Positions 27,590 through 36,501 are shown, counted from the stretch's first letter. The stretch: 64,000 nt of DNA from Brumimicrobium aurantiacum (GCF_003402975.1 NZ_QURB01000001.1:558001-622000); one strand, 5' to 3'. The notes: generated by a model not told the origin, from the sequence alone. Program-made: numbers and translations.

Positions 27590-28627
27590 TTACACTTCCT
27601 CCCCTTTGGAAGCAAGAGCGTCTTTAATCTTGTTTTCGAGTTCAACCATCATTTCTTCGTTATCCGCAATGATTTGTTTAACCGCATCTCGTCCTTGGCC
27701 CAAACGTGTTTCTCCGTAAGAGAACCATGAACCACTTTTCTTAATTACATTTAAGTCTACTCCTAAATCTAAAATTTCACCTACTTTAGAAATTCCAGCA
27801 CCATACATGATGTCAAATTCTGCTTTTCTAAATGGTGGAGCAACTTTATTTTTTACAATCTTTATTTTTGTTCTGTTACCAATCACTTCATCTCCGTCTT
27901 TAATTTGACTCGATCTACGGATGTCAACACGAACAGAAGAATAAAACTTCAAGGCATTACCACCAGTTGTCGTTTCAGGGTTTCCGAACATTACACCAAT
28001 TTTATCTCTCAATTGGTTAATGAAAATACAACATGTACCGGTTTTATTAATAGAACCAGTAAGCTTACGTAATGCTTTAGACATTAATCGTGCTTGAAGT
28101 CCCATTTGACTATCGCCCATTTCTCCTTCGATTTCCGCTTTTGGCGTTAATGCCGCAACAGAATCCACAACAAGTAAATCAATTGCACCTGAACGAATCA
28201 AGTTGTCTGCAATCTCCAATGCTTGCTCACCATTGTCAGGTTGAGAAATAATTAAGTTATCTGTATCAACGCCTAGTTTTTTTGCGTAGAACTGGTCAAA
28301 TGCGTGCTCTGCATCTACAAATGCTGCAATTCCACCTTTCTTTTGTGCCTCTGCAATTGCATGAATTGCTAAAGTCGTTTTACCAGATGATTCTGGTCCG
28401 TATATTTCAACAATTCTACCTTTTGGAAAACCGCCTACCCCTAATGCAATGTCTAAGGTTACAGATCCAGATGAAATGACCTCTACGTCTTCCACTGCTC
28501 CATCTCCTAATTTCATTACGGATCCTTTTCCATAAGTTTTGTCCATTTTGTCCATTGTAAGCTGAAGTGCCTTCAACTTATCTTCGTTTACTTTCGCTTT
28601 TGCGCTTGCTTTTTTCGTGTCTGCCAT
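27590..28627 (-). CDS. recA: Recombinase A
   Basis: About 345 residues from the ATG at 28627 (MADTKK). The frame before it opens with a TTG that lies inside the -7 element. Walker A is [10 protein letters not shown], with [30 protein letters not shown] and the L2-region [26 protein letters not shown]. RecA forms filaments on ssDNA and drives homologous recombination and the SOS response. The promoter region carries a 9+9 bp palindrome directly upstream of the -7 element (28658-28680), a candidate SOS operator. The gene is monocistronic, ending at a strong hairpin. Confidence 0.98.
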   Translation of the reverse strand: MADTKKASAKAKVNEDKLKALQLTMDKMDKTYGKGSVMKLGDGAVEDVEVISSGSVTLDIALGVGGFPKGRIVEIYGPESSGKTTLAIHAIAEAQKKGGIAAFVDAEHAFDQFYAKKLGVDTDNLIISQPDNGEQALEIADNLIRSGAIDLLVVDSVAALTPKAEIEGEMGDSQMGLQARLMSKALRKLTGSINKTGTCCIFINQLRDKIGVMFGNPETTTGGNALKFYSSVRVDIRRSSQIKDGDEVIGNRTKIKIVKNKVAPPFRKAEFDIMYGAGISKVGEILDLGVDLNVIKKSGSWFSYGETRLGQGRDAVKQIIADNEEMMVELENKIKDALASKGEEV

Positions 28628-28642
28628 ATCGTTTATTTTTAG

Positions 28643-28650
28643 CAAATTTA
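28643..28650 (-). promoter_or_regulatory. -7 element of recA
   Basis: The minus strand reads TAAATTTG, a perfect TAnnTTTG. The predicted start is near 28636, leaving a leader of about 9 nt before the ATG at 28627. Confidence 0.6.
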
Positions 28651-28657
28651 GGTGTGT

Positions 28658-28680
28658 AGAACGTAATCTTTTTACGTTCT
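28658..28680. promoter_or_regulatory. Palindromic operator candidate on the recA promoter
   Basis: AGAACGTAA-N5-TTACGTTCT, two perfect 9-nt arms. It occupies the -33 to -16 side of the recA promoter, 7 nt upstream of TAAATTTG. The dyad contains GAAC/GTTC half-sites like those of LexA boxes but with wider spacing. Repressor identity is unknown. Confidence 0.55.
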
Positions 28681-28751
28681 GGTTAAATTATATTGATTTC
28701 GTTCTTTTACAAATGTTTCAACATTGATAATCAACTTGTTGAAAGCAAATA

Positions 28752-29216
28752 TTATTGATTAAATTTTTCAATGATTTCTTCAGCGTGGGCCTTAGTTTTA
28801 GGCTTTTTGATGATGTCGTGAATCTTCCCTTCTTCATTAATCAAAAAGGTTGTTCGGTGTAACCCATCATATTCTTTCCCCATAAATTTCTTCAATCCCC
28901 AAATTCCATAATCTTGAATTACTTTTTTCTCTGTATCTGCAATTAATGGAAATGGTAATTCGTGCTTGTCAATGAATTTTTGATGACGTGTTTCATCATC
29001 TGGACTTACACCTAAAATAACTATACCTTCTTTTTCTAATGCGGCATAATTATCACGTAAGTTACACGCTTGATTTGTGCATCCCGGTGTCATATCTTTT
29101 GGATAAAAATACAAGGCTACTTTTTTACCTTTGTAGTCTGAAAGTGAAATTTCTTTTCCATTTTGATCCTTCGATGTAAATTCTGGAGCCTTATCTCCTT
29201 TTTCTAAATGTGTCAT
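28752..29216 (-). CDS. bcp: Thiol peroxidase of the Bcp/PrxQ family
   Basis: A 154-residue peroxiredoxin reducing H2O2 and organic peroxides with thioredoxin. The active-site segment is YPKDMTPGCTNQACNLRD, with peroxidatic Cys46 and a resolving Cys51 five residues later, the atypical 2-Cys helix arrangement of BCP. GVSPDD, the HELPFPLIAD loop and RTTFLINEEGKI complete the family pattern. It sits between recA and a DUF1801 gene on the same strand, with its own promoter element (TATATTTG at 29257-29264). Confidence 0.93.
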   Translation of the reverse strand: MTHLEKGDKAPEFTSKDQNGKEISLSDYKGKKVALYFYPKDMTPGCTNQACNLRDNYAALEKEGIVILGVSPDDETRHQKFIDKHELPFPLIADTEKKVIQDYGIWGLKKFMGKEYDGLHRTTFLINEEGKIHDIIKKPKTKAHAEEIIEKFNQ

Positions 29217-29256
29217 TTTGATATTTATTTAAACATTTGTTTGACGAAATTATAAT

Positions 29257-29264
29257 CAAATATA
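29257..29264 (-). promoter_or_regulatory. -7 element of bcp
   Basis: TATATTTG on the minus strand, perfect TAnnTTTG, with about 34 nt of leader before the ATG at 29216. Confidence 0.45.
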
Positions 29265-29423
29265 AGAACAATATTTTAATTCTCGCCTATTTTGATAATT
29301 ATTTCAAATAAAACACAACAACCTTTGCTATGTTTATATTTAAGTTAGCGAAAAATATTAAATCAAAAATAAAGAAAGGGTAAAATCTTTAAAACGGTAT
29401 AAATAAAACTTACGAATGCACGA

Positions 29424-29768
29424 CTAGTAAAGACTTAAAGCGCTTTGAATTATTTCTTCCAATAGCCGAATAGGAATATCTTTTTCAGGATGAATAGGTA
29501 ACACTTTCATTTTTTTTCGGGTGCCTTGCTGCAAAGCTTCAAAATCTAATTCATTGCCTTTAACCATTAATAAATAAGGATGATCACTTTTCTTATCCAC
29601 CATCAAAAAACAAAGCATTTTATTTTTAAAACTATAACAAGGTGAACCCCATTTAATGGATTCAGAAATGCCTTCATTTTGTTCTAAAATGATTTCTCTA
29701 AGTGCCAAAAGACAACTTTTATTGGGTTCTTCTTTCGACAAAAAGAAATTGTGTGTTTTATTTTCCAT
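29424..29768 (-). CDS. DUF1801 domain protein
   Basis: A 114-residue cytoplasmic protein matching the DUF1801/YdhG-like fold: an N-terminal helix with LALREIILEQ, then ISESIKWGSPCYSFKNKMLCFLM and the C-terminal basic segment KKMKVLPIHPEKD. Some relatives are proposed iron chaperones, but function here is unknown. It is a single gene between bcp and the PepSY gene terminator, 207 nt upstream of bcp with nothing else visible in that gap. Confidence 0.75.
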   Translation of the reverse strand: MENKTHNFFLSKEEPNKSCLLALREIILEQNEGISESIKWGSPCYSFKNKMLCFLMVDKKSDHPYLLMVKGNELDFEALQQGTRKKMKVLPIHPEKDIPIRLLEEIIQSALSLY

Positions 29769-29811
29769 CGCTATTGATCAATGTGTAACAATCGGACTAA
29801 AGTAACAAAAA

Positions 29812-29839
29812 AACGGTTTGAGGAAATCCCCAAACCGTT
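29812..29839 (-). terminator. Rho-independent terminator of the PepSY operon
   Basis: AACGGTTTG and CAAACCGTT form a 9-bp stem around a 10-nt loop, followed on the minus strand by a T tract. It is 20 nt past the stop of the second PepSY-like gene. Confidence 0.85.
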
Positions 29840-29859
29840 CTAATAAATCTATTCAATGA

Positions 29860-30285
29860 CTAGTCATCAATGCTTAAAAAATCACCATCAGTTGTGAATT
29901 TTAATTCAACACCATTGTCTAGTTCAACATGTTGGTTATTATCATCCAACTCCCAATCAGTGATTACATTCGAAGGATAGTTTTCAGTAACGTAATGACT
30001 GATCTTCGCTGGAATTACACTACTCGGCAACTCAGTTTCACTTTCAACTTCAATAATTTCTTTTTTCCTATTGAACTCCAAAGAAACATTTCCATCGAGC
30101 TGAACATCATAAGTCTTCGTAAAAGCATCCTTGTCTTCAATACTTTGAAGAATAGTATGACTTGGGAAATGAGTTGAGATGTAATCATTAATTTCATCTG
30201 GTAAATCACCTGAGGAAATTATTGTCTCCTTATCACAACTAACTAAAAACATCATCATTGCAAGGAATATCATTAACTTTTTCAT
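29860..30285 (-). CDS. PepSY-like (DUF2874) lipoprotein
   Basis: A 141-residue protein with a lipoprotein signal (MKKLMIFLAMMMFLVSC, lipid-accepting Cys17). Two beta-lactamase-inhibitor-protein-like repeats of the PepSY-like/DUF2874 type follow. Each has the LPDEINDYISTHFPSHTI pattern of helix plus strand ending in an acidic beta-hairpin (VSLEFNRKKEIIEVE; VELKFTTDGDFLSID). It is probably outer- or inner-membrane attached in the periplasm. It starts 6 nt after the preceding PepSY-like gene and shares its promoter downstream of a two-component system, so it is likely part of an envelope-stress or metal response. Confidence 0.82.
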   Translation of the reverse strand: MKKLMIFLAMMMFLVSCDKETIISSGDLPDEINDYISTHFPSHTILQSIEDKDAFTKTYDVQLDGNVSLEFNRKKEIIEVESETELPSSVIPAKISHYVTENYPSNVITDWELDDNNQHVELDNGVELKFTTDGDFLSIDD

Positions 30286-30291
30286 AATTAT

Positions 30292-30735
30292 CTATTTAAA
30301 AGAAATAACACTTCCGTTTTCAGAAAAAATCACATCAACATCTTCACTTCCTTTTTCCAATTCAACTTCATAGGAAACCTCTTTTCCAGAGACTAGTTTT
30401 TCTACATCATCAATGCTATAACCTGGATAATTTTTGGTAATTGCTGATTTCACATCACTTGGCAATTCACTTTGGGAAATTTCCTCTGTATATCGAATTA
30501 TCGTTCCATCGGCACTAAACCAAGCTTCAAAATCTTTACTCCACCCTATTTCAAATTCAACATTGTATTGTTCTCCTTTCATTTCCCATTCGATATCTAC
30601 TGCTTTAGGAAATTCTTTTTTGAAATTATTAACGACTACAGATGGTACTTGATTTTGCGGAATATCTTGTGCAAATAAAGTTCCTGTTCCAATTAATAAC
30701 GCTGCTACGAGTTGTATTGCTTTTGTTTTCATCAT
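30292..30735 (-). CDS. Secreted PepSY-like (DUF2874) protein
   Basis: About 147 residues. I start it at the tandem ATG at 30735/30732, where a signal peptide begins (MKTKAIQLVAALLIGTGTLFAQ). The longer frame would run into the kinase gene upstream with non-family sequence. The mature part has two PepSY-like/BLIP repeats: VVVNNFKKEFPKAVDIEWEM with YNVEFEI and WFSADGTIIRY, then VKSAITKNYPGYSIDDVEK with VDVIFSENGSVISF. The promoter TATGTTTG (30758-30765) and an operator-like box (30772-30794) shared with the response regulator gene lie just upstream. It is the likely direct target of that regulator and the first gene of a PepSY pair. Confidence 0.83.
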   Translation of the reverse strand: MMKTKAIQLVAALLIGTGTLFAQDIPQNQVPSVVVNNFKKEFPKAVDIEWEMKGEQYNVEFEIGWSKDFEAWFSADGTIIRYTEEISQSELPSDVKSAITKNYPGYSIDDVEKLVSGKEVSYEVELEKGSEDVDVIFSENGSVISFK

Positions 30736-30757
30736 TCTTTGTTTTTTAATTATAGTA

Positions 30758-30765
30758 CAAACATA
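30758..30765 (-). promoter_or_regulatory. -7 element of the PepSY-like gene pair
   Basis: TATGTTTG on the minus strand, a perfect TAnnTTTG. It lies 6 nt downstream of the shared operator-like box, with a leader of about 16 nt. Confidence 0.6.
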
Positions 30766-30771
30766 GCCTAC

Positions 30772-30794
30772 GAATCTGGAAAGAGTTTGGAATC
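30772..30794 (-). promoter_or_regulatory. Operator-like box, PepSY promoter copy
   Basis: The minus strand reads GATTCCAAACTCTTTCCAGATTC. It shares ATTCCAAA and TTCCAGATTC with the box at 32784-32802 upstream of the response regulator gene. The TTCC half-sites are 11 nt apart. It overlaps the last base of the kinase gene. Confidence 0.6.
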
Positions 30795-32080
30795 TACTCT
30801 TCTGCAAGAATATTTTTGAAATCAACTTTGAAAGTATGGTAACTTTCATAAAAATCATAATCAATTTTTAGCCCATAAGAATCACAAACCGCTTGACTTA
30901 TCGAAAGACCTAACCCCGTATTATTTTGATTGGATTGGTCTTTTACAAAACGATTGAATATATTTTTTGAATTCAATTCGGCTTGATGACTCGTATTGCG
31001 AATAATGAACATTTCATCGGTAAATAAAATGCGTATGCTCCCTCCTTCAAAATTATGGAAAATAGCGTTCTTAATCAGGTTAGAAATTAATGCTTCTCCC
31101 AAGGCGGCGTTCATTTTCACTTTGAGTTCAGTACTTTGATCGACGGATATTTTTATCTTCTTAAAGGCCAACAACTCTTCATAATTGGCGATATAATTCT
31201 CAGTTATCTCATTTATGGAAACTGTTTCTGTATCAAGAAACTGCTTGTTTTCAATTTTTGACAATAACAATAAGGACTGATTCAAACGCTTCATTCTACC
31301 TGCAATGTCAATAACTTGTGCAATGGTCTCTGCGTCTTCATCTTGCAGTTTTTTAGACTCGAGTAATAATTCCAAACGTCCGATAATTATCGCAATCGGC
31401 GTTTGTAACTCATGAGATGCGTTTCCTGTAAATTCTTTCTGTGAAATATAAGCTTCTCTTGAATGACTGATCAAAGTGTTGGCTGCATGTTCTAGTTGAA
31501 CGAATTCAGAAACGGTAGAATTAATTTTTAACTCATCTTCATTACTGTCTAATCGATAAGTTTCTAATTGATTGAGTAGATTGTAAAAAGGATTCCAAAC
31601 TTTTTTCAGTACGTAATTATTCACAATTGCAATACTCACAATGAGGATTACAAATAGTGTTACCACACTCCAAAAAGAATCTTCTATTAAATCATCCTCT
31701 TCCACCAATGAAGAAATTACGGTAATGCGATAATATTTCTGCTTATGTTCAAAAGCAGAATGCAATAAACGCACAGGTTCAAGATCACTTTCATTAATGC
31801 GATACATCATCGTATCCTTGTAAATATCTCGAAATTCAAGGGCATCGCCTTTTTCTATTGGGCGAATTCGAAAGTTATTTCCTCCAAAATCATGATGTTC
31901 TAATAATGATGGATCATCATATACTTTCATCAAAAGCAAAATACGATTGTTGTCAATTCCATCATCAATGCTGTCTCTGATTTCATCTTTGAGGTTGAAA
32001 TAGAAAATGATAGACCAAATTCCAATAATGAGGAAGAAAACGCCTGTTAAATAAATTAATGACCGATTTAATAATTTCAT
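30794..32080 (-). CDS. Sensor histidine kinase of a two-component pair
   Basis: A 428-residue kinase with TM helices at about 9-30 and 135-158 enclosing a small periplasmic sensor. HisKA follows with TGNASHELQTPIAII and phospho-acceptor His223. HATPase_c shows EALISNLIKNAIFHNFEGG, and GLGLSISQAVCDSYG as the G2 box; the ATP lid is short. Its ATG overlaps the response regulator stop by 4 nt, a tight cognate pair. Gene order (regulator, kinase, then PepSY-like proteins) suggests the PepSY proteins are the output or modulate sensing. Confidence 0.92.
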   Translation of the reverse strand: MKLLNRSLIYLTGVFFLIIGIWSIIFYFNLKDEIRDSIDDGIDNNRILLLMKVYDDPSLLEHHDFGGNNFRIRPIEKGDALEFRDIYKDTMMYRINESDLEPVRLLHSAFEHKQKYYRITVISSLVEEDDLIEDSFWSVVTLFVILIVSIAIVNNYVLKKVWNPFYNLLNQLETYRLDSNEDELKINSTVSEFVQLEHAANTLISHSREAYISQKEFTGNASHELQTPIAIIIGRLELLLESKKLQDEDAETIAQVIDIAGRMKRLNQSLLLLSKIENKQFLDTETVSINEITENYIANYEELLAFKKIKISVDQSTELKVKMNAALGEALISNLIKNAIFHNFEGGSIRILFTDEMFIIRNTSHQAELNSKNIFNRFVKDQSNQNNTGLGLSISQAVCDSYGLKIDYDFYESYHTFKVDFKNILAEE

Positions 32081-32754
32081 TTTTCAACGAGTTTATATCC
32101 AACACCATAAACCGTCTCAATATTTATTTGCGCTTGATGTTCTTCTAATTTTTTCCTTAGATTCTTAATTTGATAATAAATGAAATCAAAATTATCTGCT
32201 TGATCGATATGGTCGCCCCAAACGTATTCGGCAAGTGCGGTTTTGGTTAAAAGTCGATTTTTATTGCTTAAAAAGTAGTTGAGAATGTCAAATTCCTTTT
32301 TGTTAAGGTGGACAAACTCATCATTGATTTTGAGGCTTCGTTCAAGTATTTCAAGGCTCACATTTCCAACTTCTATACAATCTTTTCCTTCTAGCTTTTT
32401 TCTACGTAATACGGCTTTAATTCTTGCATTGAGTTCTGCTATATGAAAAGGTTTTGCTAAATAATCGTCTGCTCCAAGCGCTAATCCGTTCACCTTATCA
32501 TCTAAGGCATCTTTAGCCGAAATGATAATTACATTTTCAGATTTATTCTGATTTTTTAATTCCTGCAAAAGGTCTAATCCGTTGCCATCGGGCAACATAA
32601 TATCCAATAAAATACAATCGTATTCGTAAATAGAAATCTTGTCGATAGCAGAATGATAATCAATTGCTGTCTCCACAATATATTTCTCTTTTAAGAGCGA
32701 CGTTTCAATCGTATCCCTTAAACCTTGCTCATCTTCAATGATTAAAATTTTCAT
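32077..32754 (-). CDS. OmpR-family response regulator
   Basis: A 225-residue regulator. The receiver domain has the acidic pocket IIEDEQG, phospho-acceptor Asp51 (ILLDIMLPDG), the switch Ser (VIIISAKD) and LAKPFHIAEL with the conserved Lys. The trans_reg_C winged helix follows (LNKKEFDILNYFLSNKNRLLTK, VYGVGYKLV). It is transcribed first, followed by the overlapping kinase. Its own upstream region carries the same operator-like box found before the PepSY genes, so autoregulation is expected. A TATTTTTG only 4 nt before the ATG would make the message leaderless. Confidence 0.93.
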   Translation of the reverse strand: MKILIIEDEQGLRDTIETSLLKEKYIVETAIDYHSAIDKISIYEYDCILLDIMLPDGNGLDLLQELKNQNKSENVIIISAKDALDDKVNGLALGADDYLAKPFHIAELNARIKAVLRRKKLEGKDCIEVGNVSLEILERSLKINDEFVHLNKKEFDILNYFLSNKNRLLTKTALAEYVWGDHIDQADNFDFIYYQIKNLRKKLEEHQAQINIETVYGVGYKLVEK

Positions 32755-32758
32755 ATTT

Positions 32759-32766
32759 CAAAAATA
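32759..32766 (-). promoter_or_regulatory. -7 element of the response regulator gene
   Basis: TATTTTTG on the minus strand, 4 nt before the ATG at 32754. The nearby TAAGTTTC is a weaker alternative that would give a normal leader. Confidence 0.4.
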
Positions 32767-32783
32767 CAACAGAAACTTAGAAA

Positions 32784-32802
32784 GAATCTGGAATTTTGGA
32801 AT
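32784..32802 (-). promoter_or_regulatory. Operator-like box, response regulator copy
   Basis: The minus strand reads ATTCCAAAATTCCAGATTC, nearly the same as the box at 30772-30794 but with 3 nt less between the TTCC half-sites. It is positioned to regulate the two-component operon itself. Confidence 0.6.
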
Positions 32803-32923
32803 AGGGTGAACTTTTATCTAACCGATGGTGTTAAAACCTAGATTTTCGAAGCTTTCTTCTGAGTGTGAACCTTCGACTTTTAAGCAGAATAACAATTAAA
32901 TAATATAGCAATTAAAAACTAAA

Positions 32924-32953
32924 TTGTTATAATACAATGTTCGATTAACTTTG
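32924..32953 (+). promoter_or_regulatory. Promoter of mfd
   Basis: TTG (32924-32926), a 19-nt spacer and TAACTTTG (32946-32953). This is the best full match to the Bacteroidetes TTTG-N19-TAnnTTTG promoter in the window. The ATG follows 17 nt later. Confidence 0.65.
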
Positions 32954-32970
32954 TACTCACAATTAAGCAT

Positions 32971-35900
32971 ATGAAAATAAAGTCGGTTAAAGCAGAATTT
33001 CACAAATCTACGGGAGTTATTTCTACGGTTGAAAAATTACAACAAAAGTCGGTAAACATTCAATGGAAGGGAGTTGTTGGTGCAAGTAAATCATTCAACG
33101 CAAGTGCTGTTGCAGAACAAGTCCCAGGACATCATTTATTTATTCTTCAAGACAAAGAAGAAGCCGCTTATTTTTTGAATGACTTACAAGGAATGTATCC
33201 CGATGATGACCGTGTGGTTTTTTATCCTGCCTCTTATAAAGTTCCTTACAAGTTAGAGGAAGTCGACAATGCTAATGTGGTAGGGAGAGCAGAGGCTTTA
33301 GACAAAATCACGAAGTCGCCAAACTCTTGGATTGTAACTTATCCAAAAGCACTTTTTGAACGTGTGCCAACCAAAAAGAAACTATCCACAAACACTTTTA
33401 AAGTTGAAAAAGGAAAGGACTACGATATTGAATTTTTGAATGAATTTCTACAAGAAAATGAATTCAATATTGTGGATTTTGTCTACGAACCAGGACAATT
33501 TTCAATTCGAGGAGGAATTTTAGATATTTTCTCTTATTCTAACGATCAACCCTTTCGATTAGAGTTTTTTGGAGATGAACTCGAGACCATTCGTACTTTT
33601 GATCCTGTTTCTCAATTGTCGATTAAAGAACATGCTTTTTTTCATATTGTACCGAATATTCAACTTTCATTAGACCATGAAGAAAATGGAAGTTTCTTGT
33701 CTTTCGTAGGCAATGACACGACCCTTTGGATGAGTTCATACAAAGAAATTAAAGGTCAACTGGATACTGAATATAAAAAAGCGACAAAGATTTTCAATGA
33801 TTTACCAGAAGACACTGTTTCGCACAGTAAGCCTTCAGAATTGTATTTTCACCCTACGGAATGGGAAAAAGAATCTCCATTGTTTTCACAAATTGAATGG
33901 GGACCAGATTATACCAATAAAGATGCAACGGTAATTTCTTTTAACGATAAGCCACAACCGGCGTTCAATAAGAACTTTGATTTACTTACGGAAGACCTTA
34001 AACAAAGGAAGAAGCTTGGTTATAAAAACCTCATCTTTTCTAATCAGCCAAAGCAAATTGAGCGTTTACTTGATATTTTTAAAGATATTAAAGCTGAAGT
34101 TGAATTTACGCCAATTAATAACGCAATTCACGAAGGTTTTATAAATGAAGAACTAAAACTTGTTTGCTATACTGATCATCAAATTTTTGAGCGTTATCAC
34201 CGATTCCGTTTGAAAGAAGGATTTAGACAAGCAAAGCAAGCTTTAACCTTAAAAGAATTACATAATCTTCAAAAAGGGGATTTTGTAACGCACATTGATC
34301 ATGGTGTTGGTCGATTTAGCGGTCTTGAAACCATTGATGTTAATGGAAAACCACAAGAAACGATTCGTTTGGTATATAAGGACAATGATGTTTTATATGT
34401 TTCCATTCACTCTTTACACCGTATTTCAAAATTCACGGGGAAAGATGGAACAGCGCCATCGATGAATAAATTGGGAACACAAACGTGGGCTAAACTGAAG
34501 AACAAAACCAAGAAGAAAATCAAGGAAATTGCCTTTGATTTGATTCAATTGTACGCTAAAAGAAAGAGTCAGCCCGGTTATGCATTTACGCCAGATACCT
34601 ATCTCCAAAACGAACTTGAAGCTTCTTTTATTTACGAAGATACTCCCGATCAATTAAAAGCGACGGAAGCGGTAAAAGAAGATATGGAAAAAGACACTCC
34701 GATGGACCGATTGATTTGTGGAGATGTAGGATTTGGAAAAACAGAAATTGCAGTCCGAGCAGCGTTTAAAGCCGCAACAGATGGTAAACAAGTAGCTATT
34801 TTAGTGCCAACGACGATTTTATCACTACAACATTATAGAAGCTTTAAAGAACGTTTAAAAGACTTTCCTGTACGTGTGGATTATGTTAATCGATTTAAGA
34901 CCACTAAGCAAACCAATGAAACTTTAAAAGACTTGGCAGATGGGAAAATCGACATTTTAATTGGAACGCATAAAATAGCCAGCAAAAACGTTAAGTTTAA
35001 AGACTTAGGCTTAATGATTATTGATGAGGAACAAAAATTTGGTGTTTCGGTAAAAGACAAATTAAAGACTTTAAAAGCGACAGTTGATACTTTAACTTTA
35101 ACCGCAACTCCGATTCCTAGAACTTTGCAATTCTCGTTGATGGGCGCACGAGATATGAGTATTATCAGCACACCTCCGCCCAATCGTCAACCTGTTTTAA
35201 CGGAAGTTATTGAATTCAATGAAGAAATAATTCGTGATGCCATTGCGTATGAAGTGAGTCGAGGTGGTCAGGTTTATTTTGTTCACAACAGACTAGAAAA
35301 TATCCAAGAAGTTTCTGGAATGATTCAGCGCCTTTGTCCGGGAGTTCGCGTAGGAATTGGTCATGGTCAGATGGACGGAAAGAAATTAGAAAAGATCATG
35401 ATGGGCTTCATTGAACACGAATATGATGTTTTGTTGGCCACCACAATTATAGAATCTGGAATCGACATTTCGAATGCCAACACGATGATAATCAATAATG
35501 CCAACAATTTCGGATTGAGTGATTTACATCAATTGAGAGGACGTGTTGGAAGGTCGACCAAAAAAGGATTCTGTTATTTAATAGCGCCACGTTACAACAT
35601 GTTGACATCAGAAGCACAGAAACGACTCAATGCCTTGGTTCAATTTTCTGATTTAGGTTCAGGATTTAGTATTGCGATGAAAGATTTAGATATTCGTGGA
35701 GCTGGAAATCTTTTAGGAGGAGAGCAAAGTGGGTTTATTGCGGATATTGGATTTGACATGTATCAGAAGATCTTAAACGAAGCCATAGATGAATTGCGTC
35801 AATCTGAATTTAAGGAATTATTCGAAAACAGAAACACCGATGATTATCAACAATACGTGCAAGAATGTGTGTTGGAAACGGATTTAGAGATTCGAATTCC

Positions 35901-36303
35901 AGATGATTATGTCAATAATGTTTCGGAGCGATTATCGCTGTATCAAGAACTAGATAGTTTAAATACAGAAGAGGAATTAAAATTGTTTGAACAGCAGTTG
36001 ACCGACCGATTTGGACCTATTCCTTTGGTGGTTGAAGATTTATTACAATCGATACGTTTACGTAGAAAATCGCAAGAAATAGGCTTTACGAAATTGGTGA
36101 TTAAATCCGAAAAAATGATTGGGTATTTCCATGAAAATCCAGAACACATTTATTATCAGAGTCCAATATTTACGAAAGTTCTAAACTACATTCAAACCAA
36201 TCCTAAGGGAGTTACGATGAATCAAAAGAACGATAAGTTACGACTTGTATTTATGAATGTAACTGGAATTGATGATGCTTTGGAGAAGGTGAGTAAGATT
36301 TAA
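32971..36303 (+). CDS. mfd: Transcription-repair coupling factor
   Basis: A 1110-residue SF2 translocase that removes RNA polymerase stalled at DNA lesions and recruits UvrA. The N-terminal UvrB-like region includes GQFSIRGGILDIFSY. The RNAP-interaction (CarD-like) domain includes KGDFVTHIDHGVGRFSGLE. The helicase motifs are ICGDVGFGKTE (I), PTTIL (Ia), DEEQKFGV (II), TATPIPRTL (III), TTIIESGIDI (V) and HQLRGRVGRS (VI). The C-terminal TRCF domain ends near residue 1100. Length fits Bacteroidetes Mfd. Transcribed alone from a consensus promoter. Confidence 0.97.
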   Translation: MKIKSVKAEFHKSTGVISTVEKLQQKSVNIQWKGVVGASKSFNASAVAEQVPGHHLFILQDKEEAAYFLNDLQGMYPDDDRVVFYPASYKVPYKLEEVDNANVVGRAEALDKITKSPNSWIVTYPKALFERVPTKKKLSTNTFKVEKGKDYDIEFLNEFLQENEFNIVDFVYEPGQFSIRGGILDIFSYSNDQPFRLEFFGDELETIRTFDPVSQLSIKEHAFFHIVPNIQLSLDHEENGSFLSFVGNDTTLWMSSYKEIKGQLDTEYKKATKIFNDLPEDTVSHSKPSELYFHPTEWEKESPLFSQIEWGPDYTNKDATVISFNDKPQPAFNKNFDLLTEDLKQRKKLGYKNLIFSNQPKQIERLLDIFKDIKAEVEFTPINNAIHEGFINEELKLVCYTDHQIFERYHRFRLKEGFRQAKQALTLKELHNLQKGDFVTHIDHGVGRFSGLETIDVNGKPQETIRLVYKDNDVLYVSIHSLHRISKFTGKDGTAPSMNKLGTQTWAKLKNKTKKKIKEIAFDLIQLYAKRKSQPGYAFTPDTYLQNELEASFIYEDTPDQLKATEAVKEDMEKDTPMDRLICGDVGFGKTEIAVRAAFKAATDGKQVAILVPTTILSLQHYRSFKERLKDFPVRVDYVNRFKTTKQTNETLKDLADGKIDILIGTHKIASKNVKFKDLGLMIIDEEQKFGVSVKDKLKTLKATVDTLTLTATPIPRTLQFSLMGARDMSIISTPPPNRQPVLTEVIEFNEEIIRDAIAYEVSRGGQVYFVHNRLENIQEVSGMIQRLCPGVRVGIGHGQMDGKKLEKIMMGFIEHEYDVLLATTIIESGIDISNANTMIINNANNFGLSDLHQLRGRVGRSTKKGFCYLIAPRYNMLTSEAQKRLNALVQFSDLGSGFSIAMKDLDIRGAGNLLGGEQSGFIADIGFDMYQKILNEAIDELRQSEFKELFENRNTDDYQQYVQECVLETDLEIRIPDDYVNNVSERLSLYQELDSLNTEEELKLFEQQLTDRFGPIPLVVEDLLQSIRLRRKSQEIGFTKLVIKSEKMIGYFHENPEHIYYQSPIFTKVLNYIQTNPKGVTMNQKNDKLRLVFMNVTGIDDALEKVSKI

Positions 36304-36414
36304 TTTAAGAATGAACGTGGTGAGTCTATAGTTCAACTTTTCTAACAAAACATTACTTGGACTATTTTGATGTCCAAATTATTATTACTCAAATTACAAC
36401 TGCTTATAAAGAAG

Positions 36415-36472
36415 ATGATGAATTAAGATGTTGGTAAAACTATACTAAGAAACCAATTACTTAATTCATCAT
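36415..36472. repeat. 13-bp inverted repeat between mfd and the secreted paralogue
   Basis: ATGATGAATTAAG (36415-36427) and its exact complement CTTAATTCATCAT (36460-36472) flank 32 nt. The right arm runs into further ATTCAT/AATTCATGA direct repeats. It lies in the convergent gap and may be a 3'-end structure or a simple-repeat remnant. Confidence 0.4.
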
Positions 36473-36501
36473 TCATAGTTGATAATTCATGATTATTTTA
36501 A

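Noticed and set aside
30736-30864. N-terminal extension of the first PepSY-like protein
   Set aside because: It overlaps the kinase gene, does not resemble a PepSY protein, and would place the signal peptide in the middle of the chain.
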